In this document: positions 47,246-59,332 of the stretch, piece by piece
How positions within the stretch are numbered: the stretch's first letter is position 1
Layout: each line of letters starts with the position of its first letter
NCBI RefSeq assembly: GCF_000002985.6
Contig: NC_003284.9
Span: 13,144,001 to 13,208,000, forward strand
Direction: 5' to 3'
DNA from: Caenorhabditis elegans
Lineage: Eukaryota; Nematoda; Chromadorea; Rhabditida; Rhabditidae
DNA: 64,000 nt
Translations under genes and position numbers: made by a program
Notes under the pieces: model-generated
Seen by the model: the letters and a program-made list of their open reading frames with translations, nothing else
What the model was told of the DNA's origin: nothing
Database searches by the model: none

Positions 47246-49955
47246 ATGGGTGCCGGGGCAACTGGTTTACGGGGAGCGCGTCTCTCGCCAGAGGTCAGGA
47301 TTTTACATTTTGCACATAGGATTTTATTCTGAAATAGAATGTTTAGGAACGTGCAAATAGTTCAAAATCAAGAGCTATCGATCGGGCGTTGTCAAAAGAT
47401 CACACGGATGACTTGAACAGATTTAAAATTCTTCTACTTGGCACGGCAGAGAGTGGGAAAAGCACAATATTCAAGCAGATGAGGTACGCGAAAGTTTGTA
47501 AATTGGGAAGAGTATTCAAAAGGAATTTGAAACAATATTTTTAATCTCATAGTTTCAGTTTTTGACAATTTTTTTTAAATTTTTAACCAATTAGTAAGTG
47601 GGTCGTGCAAGGAATTACTGACTAATTTTCAATCAATACATCTACAAAAACTAATAAGAAAATTATATTTAACAATATTTAAAACCTTATCTTTGTAGAG
47701 TTCTTCACCTGGATGGTTATGCAAAAGAGGATGCACTAGAATACTTGTCAATTATACACTCGAATTGCATGGAAGCTTTAACACAACTTGTCGATGCTTG
47801 TACTGCTTTCGGGATAAACCACGATATTACTGTTCAGGTAGAAGTTTTGTAAAATTAAGTTTGAAACAATCAAAAGCTTTTTCAAACATTCAGGAGGATG
47901 TGAATCGATTTGAAGACTTCAAACGAAAACTTCGAGATCCAGAGGGATTAGTAATACCAGTGGTCATTGGCAGGTGTATGGATCGTGTGTGGCACAGTCC
48001 CAGCCTACAGTTGTGCTATGACACCCGTCGCTTTCGATTCGCATTGTTGGACAGTGCTAAATAGTAATAACTAGCAACATACATAAACGATAGGCAACAT
48101 ATATTTTCAGTTTTATGGATAACATAGTTCGATTGACAGAAGATAACTACGTCCCAAGTATTCAAGATATTGTACACTGCCGTATTTCAACAACGGGGAT
48201 TAACGAACTTGCATTCAATTACAAGAAAATGGATTTCAAGTAAGTTCCCACGAATTTGTACAAAAATCTACTTTCAACAATGTCCGCATAAAAAAAATCA
48301 GCCAACAATACATATACCCCCGGCAGATACTGGCCTTTTTCGTCAAACCCCGCACAAAAATTGCAAACAAAATTGGTTAAAAAGTTAGCAAAATGTGGCT
48401 AATCAAATTATACATACTTTCATTTTAACGGTTTCTGTGTCTTTTCCATTTTGAGGTGAAAACTGCCAGAAGTTTTAAAAAGCTTAGACAAGTTTTGTAT
48501 AATGCCTCTACAAAGTTTATCAAGTGAGAAAATTACCTGTCTAAAGTCACATTGTACTGCCACAGTAAAATCTTTTTATTTTAACATTACAAACATTTTA
48601 AATCAACAAGTTATTTAGAAAATTTTCTACTTTGTGAAAAACTTACAAAAATGTAATTAATTTTATTCGAATACTGGCTATAAACAACTTATTGGTCATG
48701 AAATGACCAGTGGAGATTTCACGGTTGATTTTAATTTTTCCTATTAGTTGCATATAATTAAACTGTAAACTGTTATGTATGACCAACAATATTTTTACTT
48801 AAACTACAAAACTGTTGGTTGAAAAAGATTCATCGATGTACATAGAAAAAATCAATGAGCACTTTTTAAATTTAAAATAAAAATAAAAGGTATTTTCATG
48901 CTTTGCTTTTATGCTTGCTGGGTAATTGTTGGGTAAGTCAAACTTTTGTTTGAGTTTTATTAGTTTACAAACTGTTATAAATGTTTTAATAAATGAGTTT
49001 TCAGAATGGTAGACGTTGGAGGACAAAGAAGCGAACGTCGGAAATGGATACACTGTTTTGACAACGTCGACATGATTCTCTTTATTGTTTCAATGAGCGA
49101 TTATGATCAATTAGATCCGGAAGACAACAAATACGTAGGCTTAGACTGAAAGTCAAAAAAAAAACCTGACCTTTTAACCAGAATCGCATGAAACAAAGCT
49201 ATGAAATATTCAAAACAATTGTTCATTCGGATTTATTTCGCCATGCATCAATTGTCCTATTTCTCAACAAATACGATGTTTTTGTTGAAAAACTGAAAAC
49301 GTCACCGCTTCGAAGAAGTTTCAAAAACTATGAAGGTAAGTATTGCTATCATTTTTATAACAAAATATTTTCGATTCCAGGAGATAACTCCGAAGAGAGC
49401 GCTCGTGAGTTCATTAAAAAGCTTTTTCGTCGATGTATCACGGATCGCCACAAGTTTTTTGTCTTCGAAACCACAGCGACAGATACGGGGAATATTGATC
49501 TGGTACGTGATTTTTCTTTGAGTTTTTTTTTTCAAAATACGCGAGAGGCGATCTAAACCAATAAAAGACTTTGCGCGCAGAATTTTCTATGTAGTCATAT
49601 TAGGGAGCCTGACTTAAATTTTAATATGTTAAAAAAGGGTAACTTGCGTATCCGCCGCAAAAAAACTAGAAGTTTTGTTCACATTTTGGGACTATACGTT
49701 AAAAAAACCCAAAACCTTTACTCTTCCTTCAAATTTATAAGAAAATAATTTTTAAAAAATGTTTCTTTGAATGCGATAAAATACTAAACAATTACCAAAT
49801 AGTGAGTGGCAACGTTTAAAAAATACTTCAATTGGGGACAACCATGTCCGATTTATATTTTGAGAAAAACAGTTATATTCATTTTACAGGTATTTGGCTC
49901 AGCAGTTGCACATATTGTCAACGAAAATCTCCGGTCTGCTGGATTACATGAGTGA
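47246..49955 (+). CDS. gpa-6: G-protein alpha subunit, probably GPA-6
   Basis: Nine exons: 47246-47293, 47347-47483, 47699-47837, 47894-48063, 48111-48239, 49005-49134, 49182-49335, 49381-49502 and 49890-49955. They total 1,095 nt (364 residues), normal for a Galpha. Guanine-nucleotide motifs are the P-loop [12 protein letters not shown], switch I CRISTTGI with its catalytic Arg, switch [14 protein letters not shown] with its catalytic Gln, FLNKYD and the TTATDT loop. The protein would bind Gbetagamma at the inner plasma membrane and couple seven-transmembrane receptors to effectors. The N-terminus MGAGAT fits N-myristoylation, but no cysteine follows in the first 16 residues for palmitoylation. 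The C-terminus NLRSAGLHE lacks the pertussis-toxin Cys. Intron 5 (48240-49004) is unusually long. The family is certain; the symbol rests on memory that gpa-6 neighbours nlp-3 on X. Confidence 0.9.
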
Positions 49956-51683
49956 TTGAAATTGTATTTCGTTTTTTTTTGTTTCGCTTTGAAAATATAT
50001 CGTTCCGATTTTTTAATCTCATCTCTTGGAGTCAAAACTCATTCTGTTCAATTTATTTTTATAAAGTAATCGTATTAATTTTACTTTTTGCGGTCTCAAT
50101 ATGTGTCTCAGCTTATTTTAGTAATTTTTTTTGTTAAAAGATTTTAATACCTTTTGAAATTTCCTATTTTTAAATAATTAGGAAAATGACTGAATTTTTT
50201 GAAATACTGTCGTTTTGCATTTAGTTATGATTGACCACCGCTTCAAAAAAAAATAACTGAATTTTTACTGAAATCTTCATACTTGTAATATATTCTATTT
50301 AAAGTTTTTACAAATGTCTGTTTTCATTAGTAATGGTGCAATTTTAAATACATACTTTGTCTTCGATGATAAAAAATTTTTAACCGTAAAATCAATATCC
50401 CATACAATTTGCAGTTTTCCTTAAGCTTTTCGATATCAAAATCTGAACAAAAAAAACGCTGTAGACTTACAGTTTTTAATAATGGTTATTTGAGTGGTTT
50501 ATGGTTACTTTGTGGAAATTGTTATCCTTCAGCAATGTTTTCAGATTCTTAGTATGCAGAAAAATATTTTTTCTGTGATGAAATATCGTACAAATTTCAA
50601 TTTGTTTTGTGGCTCGTGAGTCTGTCCATTCGATTTCAATCCCAAAGAATTTTCAGAGAAAAAAATGTGATGACATCACGTCACCGTATTTTTTTCTGGT
50701 TCGACAAGAGCCGCAAGAAAGGAAAAACGAAGAGTTGGCCGTACCCAACAATTTCATTTTGCACAGAGCTCACTGACGAAATAATTGGACCTGCCTGGGC
50801 TCGCCTTGTTCCGGAAAAAAAATGGAGGAACCGCCGAGGGAAAAATAAGAAAAATACGTTTCTCCTCCGGATGTCTTACACTCAAATTTTCATTTCACTC
50901 AGCTCTACTGTATTGTGAAATTTAAATTGTACGTTGCGAAAAGCAAATTCAAAGTTCAGAGGCATTTGCTTCCGTTAAATTGATTTGTAGTCTGTATAGT
51001 TGACTTTGAAGATTCACTTCAAAAAGTTAATAACAGACAAAACACGCTGTGATTGACAAACGGTGCACTGGCTGTTTTGGAAATTTACGGTGCTATCTAC
51101 TACTTTAAAATTTTTTTGCTAATATCATTTTAAATATTGCTCACTATACTTCCATTCAAAATCAATCGGCTAACATCTAAACTGTGAACACATATTTAGC
51201 AGTTTTAAATAAATGGATCCGAGTTTTCACTCGTAATTTTCATACACTGAAGAAACTGTTTTAGTTGTTTTATAATAGAACTATCTCTTGCTAATACGGC
51301 GCTTCCTACACCTTGTTATTTGTTGTCATGGCTCAATATTCTTTTATTCACAGTAATAAAATACAATAGCTTAAATCTATTGTTTTAATAATTCTGTCAA
51401 TTCTTCCAGTTTTACATATTTATATTTGTTTATCGCAGATTGCGATAAACACTGTATGTACTCTATTCGTAAAGCATGAAATACTACTGTTTGGACAATT
51501 ACTTTTATGCTACAATACTAATTTACGCTTCACTTGTTTCTTTATTTTCTATTAGGTGTTAACAAAACCTCATAAAATTCACAATATCATACTGAGAGCA
51601 AAAAATCGTCCGAGTTGCTTCCATCGTCTACCAACTTTGACTCATTTTAACTGGGACATCTAATATAGTTTAAAAACAAAAGG

Positions 51684-51745
51684 GTGCAGAACTATTATAG
51701 GTGCACAACTAATAGATGCGACATACTGTTAGAGGAAATACGGTA
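51684..51745. repeat. Dispersed repeat copy ending GAGGAAATACGGTA
   Basis: Contains GGTGCA twice, ACTAATAG and the end AGAGGAAATACGGTA (51731-51745). The same end recurs near 53901 and, shortened, near 57786; the GCACTCCCT/TAGTATTGC part recurs in inverted form near 58080-58400. This is a short-repeat family scattered over this part of the window. Confidence 0.6.
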
Positions 51746-53867
51746 TACTGTAATACGGTGAACACTCACTCGAAAAATTTCTTGAAAGACTCAAAATGTG
51801 TGTCAGTTTAATTTAGAATAAATGATTTTTACTACACTTCCAAAGTTACTTACTTTAGAGTAACATAGAGAATCTCTTAATATCGAGAAAATCAGACGAA
51901 TTATAATGAAAGACGCACCAGACTTGAACTTACTGTTCTATGAATGACATACATACAATTTTAAGAAACCACAACTTCCCAACAATCTTCTTTCTGAAAA
52001 TATCTACCTTGAACTTTTTCTGATCAGCCTATGAACATGCTTTCCATTCATACTTGATCTATCTGCTTCAATAGACGCGTATCCTAAAAATGGCGGACCG
52101 GAAAGAGAGATAGCACGAAAAAGAGCAATTGAAGCAATGGAGCGTTACAGAACTTTTCAAGTTGATGGAATGTTTCAATATGAGTGAACGAGGTGGGCCC
52201 AAAACCCTACATGTCCTTCTACTGCTCTTCTTCTTCTTTTTTTCACTATATGTCTCAAAAAGAATGTGAAAGAGAAGCACACACATGAGGAGCACAACTC
52301 TACCGCCTTTTGACTGAGTGACAAGTCAAGAGTAGCCATCTCAGTAGTAGTCCTTTCCTTTCCTCCCCACCCATCCATCCACCGGACTCCTCCCTGTCCA
52401 ATTTTTTTTGTTCCCCTCCTCCCACCCAACTACGCCGTCTTCCATGTTTGGCTCATTTTTAGTGGCTTCTGTTGTTAGTTGTTTAAGAAATATATCCTCC
52501 GAATGCCTATTCCTCGTAGACATTCCGAGCGCCCATTTATCAGAGGCCGTTAAAATGTGACTCAATGCATACTCAAATAATGCTCTTTTTTCGTTTTGCG
52601 ATTGGTCCCTTTTTGTTCGACTTTTGGTTCCTGTTTCTATTCGCACCGCGGGTCGGTCTCAACGTCAGGGCAAAAATTTTGAAAATAACTCTGAAAACTG
52701 TAAAAAATAATTGAATTGTTAGACTAATGTTGCAAGAAGTTCCCAAAATTTATGGGTAATCAGATTTCATTTAAATTTTTGAAAAAATCATAATACTGTT
52801 ATATTGATTTTCCTTTTTTTCCCTCGCTTCATTAACTTTTCCCAAATTTATACTTCTTCAAAAGTTTTGAGAATTGGCGTCATCATTCAAATATTCGGCA
52901 TAATTTCAAATTCGAAACTCCGAAAGAGCATTGTTAAATTACGAATTCCATGAATTATTTCGACTAAATTGTATAGATGTATAAAAGAGTATAAAACAGA
53001 AATGGAATTTCTGAATTTCTGAATTTCAAATTTCAAAATTCATATTTTCGATCCATCCCCACAATACGAATTTCTAGACGACGGCATCATGAATCCCTCT
53101 GTGCCAGTCCTTCTTTCCAGTTTTTACGAATTTCCCACATTTTTCGTCCTCTTGAATCTTGATAATCTGACGTACTATGTCACAAAAGATCACATTTCAA
53201 CTACCGAGCACACAGGGGTGTCCCATGTCGTTTCTCATCTACCCTCTCCCCTTTCCTCATCAATTCTAAAGCTGAGAAAGGGGAAGACGAAGGACAAGTC
53301 TACTTTTTCCGTGTTCTCAAGATTACAGCAAATTTATGAGTTTTTGATACCGTTGAGAAGGAAAAACAAAGCTAGTTCTGGCTAGGTCTGCAGCTGGCAT
53401 CTAAAGATAGACTGCCTGAAGAGGAGATTTTTTAGAAAAGTTCCCCAGTCTAATTTAAAACTGTTAATAGCTTGTGGATGTTAGAGTTCAAGTTTTGTTT
53501 CATCTGTATGGATCTGCACAATTTTGTAAGTGCACTTTACTATCAAAGCACATCACTCCATAGAGATCGCCCACTGCGTTAGACATGAGAACCTTAAGAA
53601 AACAGTTATTTCGTGATAGACAGTGGCCAGATTCTGAGTACATGCGGCGATTTTTGTTCACGTTTTTTAACAGACGTCTTACTTTGTCTGACTCTGCGAC
53701 CAAAATGTGACAAACTCTTGCTCTTACAGTTCAGAATTAATAAATCAGAATGCTAATCAAGTTTTACGTATTTTCCAAGTCAACACTTGTTTGGTTTCTG
53801 GAGTGACTTAATAATACAGTTGAAAATCAATAAAACAGATACTTTGTCAAAACGAGTTTACAATATT

Positions 53868-53914
53868 TTTAGTACGCCAGTCTTGCAAGAAAGACTAAAA
53901 GAGGAAATACGGTA
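53868..53914. repeat. Dispersed repeat copy ending GAGGAAATACGGTA
   Basis: A second copy: CAGTCTTGCAAGAAAGACTA followed by AAGAGGAAATACGGTA. It shares its last 14 bases with the copy near 51.7 kb and includes a small hairpin (AGTCTTGCAAGAAAGACT). Confidence 0.6.
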
Positions 53915-54365
53915 TTGTGTGTATTTTTTACACTTCTAGTGCTTTCAATGCGATATTTTTCAATTTTCAATGATGAATGCACACATTTGTGGCTCGATAT
54001 TTTTCTGGAATATTGCCTCATTTTCGAAATCTTGCCATCGAATAACATCATTATCATACACCACTTTGCAATTTGAATAACAATATCTTAGTCGTCCCAA
54101 AGGGTCAAAACCAGCCCCGAATACTACAAAAAATGTTATAAATGTGAGCTGTCATTCCAACATTTTTTTGTGTTGTTCTGCTCAAAACTGCAAGACCATC
54201 ACCACTTGCCTTATTTCTTTTCTCCTCCGTCTTCCGCAAAGTAGCTCGGCTCTATGTAGTCTTTGCCGCAAGAGAGCATCTCGTCAATTCGCCCCTTGGG
54301 GACACTTTTCGATAACTGAATCCGCTTCTTGTCTATTGCGCGGCGACGCAACACGAAGCGACGGA

Positions 54366-54662
54366 ATGTGGAGAACGAAACATTTCAAAGAAGCGAAAAT
54401 TAACTTTGTTTTCGGAGTATTACTGTTGACATTCGAGTTTTCGCGCAGTCAAACTACTTTTTTGTGGAGAAAGATATGTAACTATAATTCAGAGGCCAAA
54501 CCTCAAAATACTCTGTTCCCGGAGGAAAGTTCAATGGAGCATGAAGAAACGAACAAGTTCTTACGGAAATTTCTCGAAAATGTTTTGGCGCTTTCAAAAG
54601 CAACAACGGAAGTTAAAGCGGCTAATAGTTCTCTGAAAACCCACGGCAAACGGTCTTTCTAA
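54366..54662 (+). CDS. Possible secreted or signal-anchored peptide, 98 residues
   Basis: A single open frame starting MWRTKHFKEAKINF has a hydrophobic stretch at about residues 13-26 (NFVFGVLLLTFEFS), consistent with a signal peptide or signal anchor. A polar, mildly amphipathic C-terminal half follows, ending SSLKTHGKRSF. GKR is the usual amidation and cleavage signal of neuropeptide precursors. The frame stays open for 74 further codons upstream of this ATG, so the start is uncertain. AATAAA lies at 54752-54757. No homology is recognised and no introns are needed. The C-terminal half looks coding by composition; overall confidence is low. Confidence 0.35.
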   Translation: MWRTKHFKEAKINFVFGVLLLTFEFSRSQTTFLWRKICNYNSEAKPQNTLFPEESSMEHEETNKFLRKFLENVLALSKATTEVKAANSSLKTHGKRSF

Positions 54663-57600
54663 AATTTAAGGTTTCACCCAAGTTCTCTCAACTTCCAACT
54701 TTGATGAAATTGTCTAACACAACAGAAATCATAATTTGAGTGAAATAAGTTAATAAACAAAACAACTCCGCATATTCAAGTAGGTGCTTACAATTATTAG
54801 TTGTTAGTTAATAATTATCTGATGTTTCTAGCCATGTACAACCATTACACATTATTTGCTTTAAAGAATCAGAAATTTTGGAAAAACATACATGGTTATA
54901 GTTGTGCACTACGTTTCCTTTGATGATATGATGTTTTTGTATAAAATGTGATCGAGCCCAAGCCTGAAACTCCCCGCATTCAATGACTTTAGAACTTTAC
55001 CACTTCCTCATCTAGCACAATGAAATCACATCAAAGCTAGGACGGGCCTCTTCGCTTTTCTTTCCGCTGCATTCGCCCTACCAATCAGTCACCGCAACAG
55101 CTTCGTTCAAAATGCAAATGCGCGTCTGAGCCGGGGCTGAAGGGGCCCAGCGTCTCTACATCCTTTTTCTTCTTTAGCCTTCTGTCCTTATTCTGAACTC
55201 CTTTCGGCACCAATCTATTCCGGATTGTTGCACTTTTTTGCGCGGGGGGCTCATATTGTTCTGAACTTCTTCTTTTGAAAATGCTTGCTAATTCAGACGC
55301 GATGTTTTGTAGGTGGGTGGTGTGGTTGTGATTCTTTGGTTCCGGTAAGAAAACTCACTACTACACCTATGTAAAACAACGTCTGAGATTTGACACGTCG
55401 CTTAAACTGTTTCTTGAAACCTTTATTGTTTTTTGAATTGTTTCCTTAAGAAGATTTTTTGCTGGTAGTATCACTGCTGAACTGAGGTGACTATATTTTT
55501 TATTGAAAATTCCGTGAGTTGTAGGATTTCTGAAATGGTTAGTGTCACTAGAGTTTTTTTATTTAAATTTGAAAATGAATTCATATTAAGTTGAGTTTGC
55601 ATTCAGTTTTTTTGTAACTTAAACAAAACTATTGTGTTTCCTTTGTTGTATGCAGTTTTTGGGTCACTCGAAAACATTGTAGCAAACGATACTCCAACGA
55701 TACGTACACATTTACGTGATGATTTGGTTCCATGTTTTACTAAAAATTTCTTCTGCTCGTTACGCAATGGTGATGATTTTAAAGCATCACTCATTTCGAA
55801 TTCCAAAATTCTATATTCAAAATATTTCGAATTCCTTCGTGCGCATTTCTAGTCATTTTTCCGTGTTTTTTCTTCGCGCGATGACGTTTCTCTGGTTTTC
55901 TCCATGTAACTATCTGACGATGGGTCCCTCCTTTGTTTTGTGGATATCAGAGCTCTCTATTTTCAAAATTGCGAAAAAGCTTTGTGTGTGTGAGCGTGTG
56001 TGGAAAGAGAGAAGAAAACGGAATAAAAAAGCGCAGAGGAGCAAGTGGTTAGTAAAGTGGTTATTTATCTCTCCGAGACTTTTTTTTCGCGGTTTCTCCA
56101 AATACGGGAGGGGGGCTAGTTTTTGCCGCCCCGTCGATTCATTTTATAAACGCTTTCAACTTTATTATGAAATTTCTTGCGGTTAGGAGCTCCGCCTAGA
56201 ATCGAATAAAGTCTTGAAGCAGGGCACCGAGAAAATCTCATAAATCACTGCTTTTATTGGAATAACTAACCTACTCCAGGACCTCACCAGGACCTATGGC
56301 CCTTCTCCATCTATTTCTGCATCTCCTTCTCATTCTTCATCTTCTTCTCACCCTTTACCCAATCCATTTAACACTTTTGAAAGGGAAAAAAAGAAGTTCC
56401 GCCAAACTGAGTGACGGCTCAGATAACGCGACAGAAGCAGGTGTTTCCTGCTTTTCATTTCTTCACTTTTTCACGCTAAATCGCAAGGAGCAAAAGGAGG
56501 GAAAACAGATAGGAACCAACACAAAAAAGCTAATGAAAAACCGCAGATTGATGAGTTATTGTGAAAACGAAGGCTGTTGTTTGGCAGTTTTTATTGCAAA
56601 TTTTGTGTAAATTAGTAATTTACGTTGCTCCGCTCCAGAAAAACATTGTAAGACTATTCTTTTAAGAGTTATATAAACTTTATGTATTCATCACAAAATT
56701 TATTGTAATGCATAATCCACTTCAATAGTTTTCACTAATTAAACAGAAAAACACAATATTCACATAAATTTGTTTAGACCTGAAATGTTTAATTCAGAAA
56801 ATCCTAATGTTTAATCAAAGACAGATCCCATTAAAGGCTAAAAAAGTAGTCTTAAAGGAAAACTCAAGTGGTATAATGAAATATCATGCTTGATAACAAA
56901 TCCTTCAAAAAATAAATAATAATAATAAAAAAACATAGCAACTGCGACAAAATGAACTGGTAATGACTTTCGGAGCCCATTTTTATTGTATTTAAATTTT
57001 AAAAATTGTTTTCTAAAAACAATAATCAACATGAAATTTCGAAAATTACTCAACAGTGATTTTATGAAAGTAAAGTTTCAAAAACGATTCGGAAGCATGC
57101 ATAAGAAACTTTTCATTAGCTATTTAATAGTTCGTGATTTACTACCTGTTCTAGGTGTTCAGTGTTATGCATCACAAAGCATTCGACTCATTCTTGATCG
57201 AGTTAAGTTACGTTACGCCAATCCGATTTAGTACGGCATTTCCCATATTCTCGATGCATAAGCGTACTTGCCGCGTACTGCATTAACGACTGCCTAAAAC
57301 GAACGCATTGCCGCTCTTCACTATCCCACACATGCCTTTATTCTTTTAAAGGGAGACGGAGCAGTTCAAAACTTCCTTTACCTTTTTGCCTTCCTTTTCC
57401 CATCTTTCACTTCATTTCCAAACCCGCTTTTCTTACTTTTTTTCCTTATTTTGTCCTCCTCTCCGCCCTAACGTTTTTTTACTTCTTCTATTTCTAGTTG
57501 TCTTTCCTATTCTTTCCAACGTTTTTTTCCACTTTTTCCGAATTTTCTATACGATGAATCAAGTTCTTGCAAGATGCCGAAGAAGAGAAGTTCAACAAAG

Positions 57601-58078
57601 TTTAGGCCCCTCATTTCAAATCAAGTTACGTGGAGCCCCCGTCTTTTGTTGTGCTTTACTGCCATCGCCTGAATCTTTTCTTTACTCAAGCCTTTTTTCT
57701 TTGACAATCGTTTTGGACTTTTTTTTTATGTTTTAGCACTCAATAAAGGGCATAACGATTTGTAATTGCAGGATCAAATCATAGGGAGAAATACGGTAGG
57801 ATTCCAGTTGTGGACTCGAAATCAAGAACCAAATTCTTGTAACATCGGAACTAGTAAGTGATAGTATTCTACAGAAATGTCAATCTAATAGGAAATGATG
57901 GCAACATCATGTACTTCAAAACTCACTGTCTGTGCTGATCCTTCTTTAAGTTTAAAATCTATGACTTGACCAGCATTGCGTTGTTCTTAACTACAAAGCA
58001 GCAGCTTCTACGCTTCAGCTCTAGAACAATTTTCGTCACAATTTTACACATCATAAAAACTTCCAGGCCTGTTTTGCA

Positions 58079-58400
58079 TTTACCGTATTCACTCTATCAG
58101 TATTGCACTCCCTGATAATCTTCCCTCAACTTTTTGTTGGGTACAACATACATATATATGTACGTGCTTTGCCTATTTTGCAACAATTTTTCACAAAATT
58201 TCTAAAAGATTGAAGTTTTTGAACTTTTTGTTAAAATTATAATCAAACTTTTTAATGTTCCACATAAAATAAGAGTTCTTTCAAGTAAAAACTAGTGATC
58301 CCAAAACGTTTTTCTGAGAATTAGTAATGCACTCCCTTGTAGTCTTGCACACCCTATTAGTATTGCGAGCGGAAAGACTTCTGAAAAATAGTATTGCAGT
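58079..58400. repeat. Cluster of GCACTCCCT / TAGTATTGC repeats
   Basis: ACCGTATTCACTCTATCAGT followed by ATTGCACTCCCT occurs at about 58080, with TAATGCACTCCCTTGTAG and TTAGTATTGCGAGC at 58323-58371 and TAGTATTGCAGTC at 58389. ACCGTATT is the reverse complement of the AATACGGT end seen near 51.7 and 53.9 kb, so these are inverted members of the same family. Confidence 0.55.
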
Positions 58401-58516
58401 CATTCTAATGTAGAAGAAAAACGGTAAGTGACAAAAACTCAACGTGTACAAAACGAACGCGGCAATGTCTAGAGAAGGCGGACGGAAGGCGGCGGGAAAA
58501 GCAAGGGGGACCCCCA

Positions 58517-58533
58517 CCCCCCCCCCCCCCCCC
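58517..58533. repeat. C17 homopolymer
   Basis: Seventeen consecutive C on the + strand, preceded by a further C5 run interrupted by one A. It is the longest G/C tract in the window. Confidence 0.95.
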
Positions 58534-59203
58534 TCCTTCGTTGTTGTTTATCCGGCATCTGGCGCATTCCGCACATTGTGCGCGATTATTTTCTCATTTT
58601 ATAAACTACTCCTACGTCTTTGTCGTCTTCCTCCGTCCCACCATGCAGCATTGCTTGAGACCACAACACCGCCCTGATTTATAACATGTCTAGATTTCAG
58701 TTCAACATTTTTTTTGATTGAAATGCTAATTTGAAAATGTTAAAGGACAGGTGCTTTTTAGTGGAATAAGCCTTTGAAATTTAGCTATTAGTCTTGTAGG
58801 TGATTCTTTGAGTAACGTTTTTTTTCTTTTTTTTTTTGCTAAAAACTCAAGAAATTGGTATTTCTGTACGATGATCCCACTTCCAAGTCTTGAAACATTT
58901 ATTTAACAGATCCGCAGTGCACAGAGCTTAAAGAACAGATTTTCTTTTGATCCTTTAATTCAATCTTACAGTTTTTGAAGTAAAAAATCCTTACGTTTTC
59001 AGTGTTACCAAAATTTAAAAAAAAACTGCAAAAAATGCCCAAATTTCGAATTGCTTCTCAATAAAACTAGCAATATTGAAATTGCTATAATTTTTCTATC
59101 AACACACTATCACTAAACACTATCACTAAAATAAGTTTCAAAAGTTGTGTAGTGGGGATTTTTCTAAATACACTTGTGCCAAAAAAATGACCGGATACCA
59201 GAG

Positions 59204-59332
59204 TGGCAAAATTTTTAAATTATTTAATGATTAAAAAACTTCAGTCGAACATTTGAAAAGTTTATATCATTTTGGAGATTTTAGGTTTTTTAAATTCGAA
59301 TGAAAACTTCAAAAAATGTCGATATTTTGCCA
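59204..59332. repeat. Imperfect palindrome of about 130 bp
   Basis: TGGCAAAAT at 59204-59212 is the exact complement of ATTTTGCCA at 59324-59332. The interior has further A/T-rich complementarity, as in short palindromic elements common in Caenorhabditis. Boundaries are approximate. Confidence 0.5.

Larger units (their letters stand above)
49956..54365. other. Intergenic region, no supported gene
   Basis: Begins with the Galpha 3' UTR. A GC-richer patch at 50.64-50.88 kb is open on + but shows no domain. A patch at 52.40-52.56 kb is open on both strands (see findings). A 98-codon + frame at 53089 has no recognisable feature. Copies of a dispersed repeat lie near 51.7 and 53.9 kb. Confidence 0.45.

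Noticed and set aside
47112..47360. 82-codon + strand frame covering the start of the Galpha gene
   Set aside because: Different frame from the Galpha chain. MGAGATG at 47246, spliced at 47293/47347, continues in phase 0 into the conserved SRAID segment.
56296..57736. Leu/Phe-rich + strand frames at 56.3 and 57.4 kb
   Set aside because: Low-complexity pyrimidine-rich DNA with no splice or domain support.
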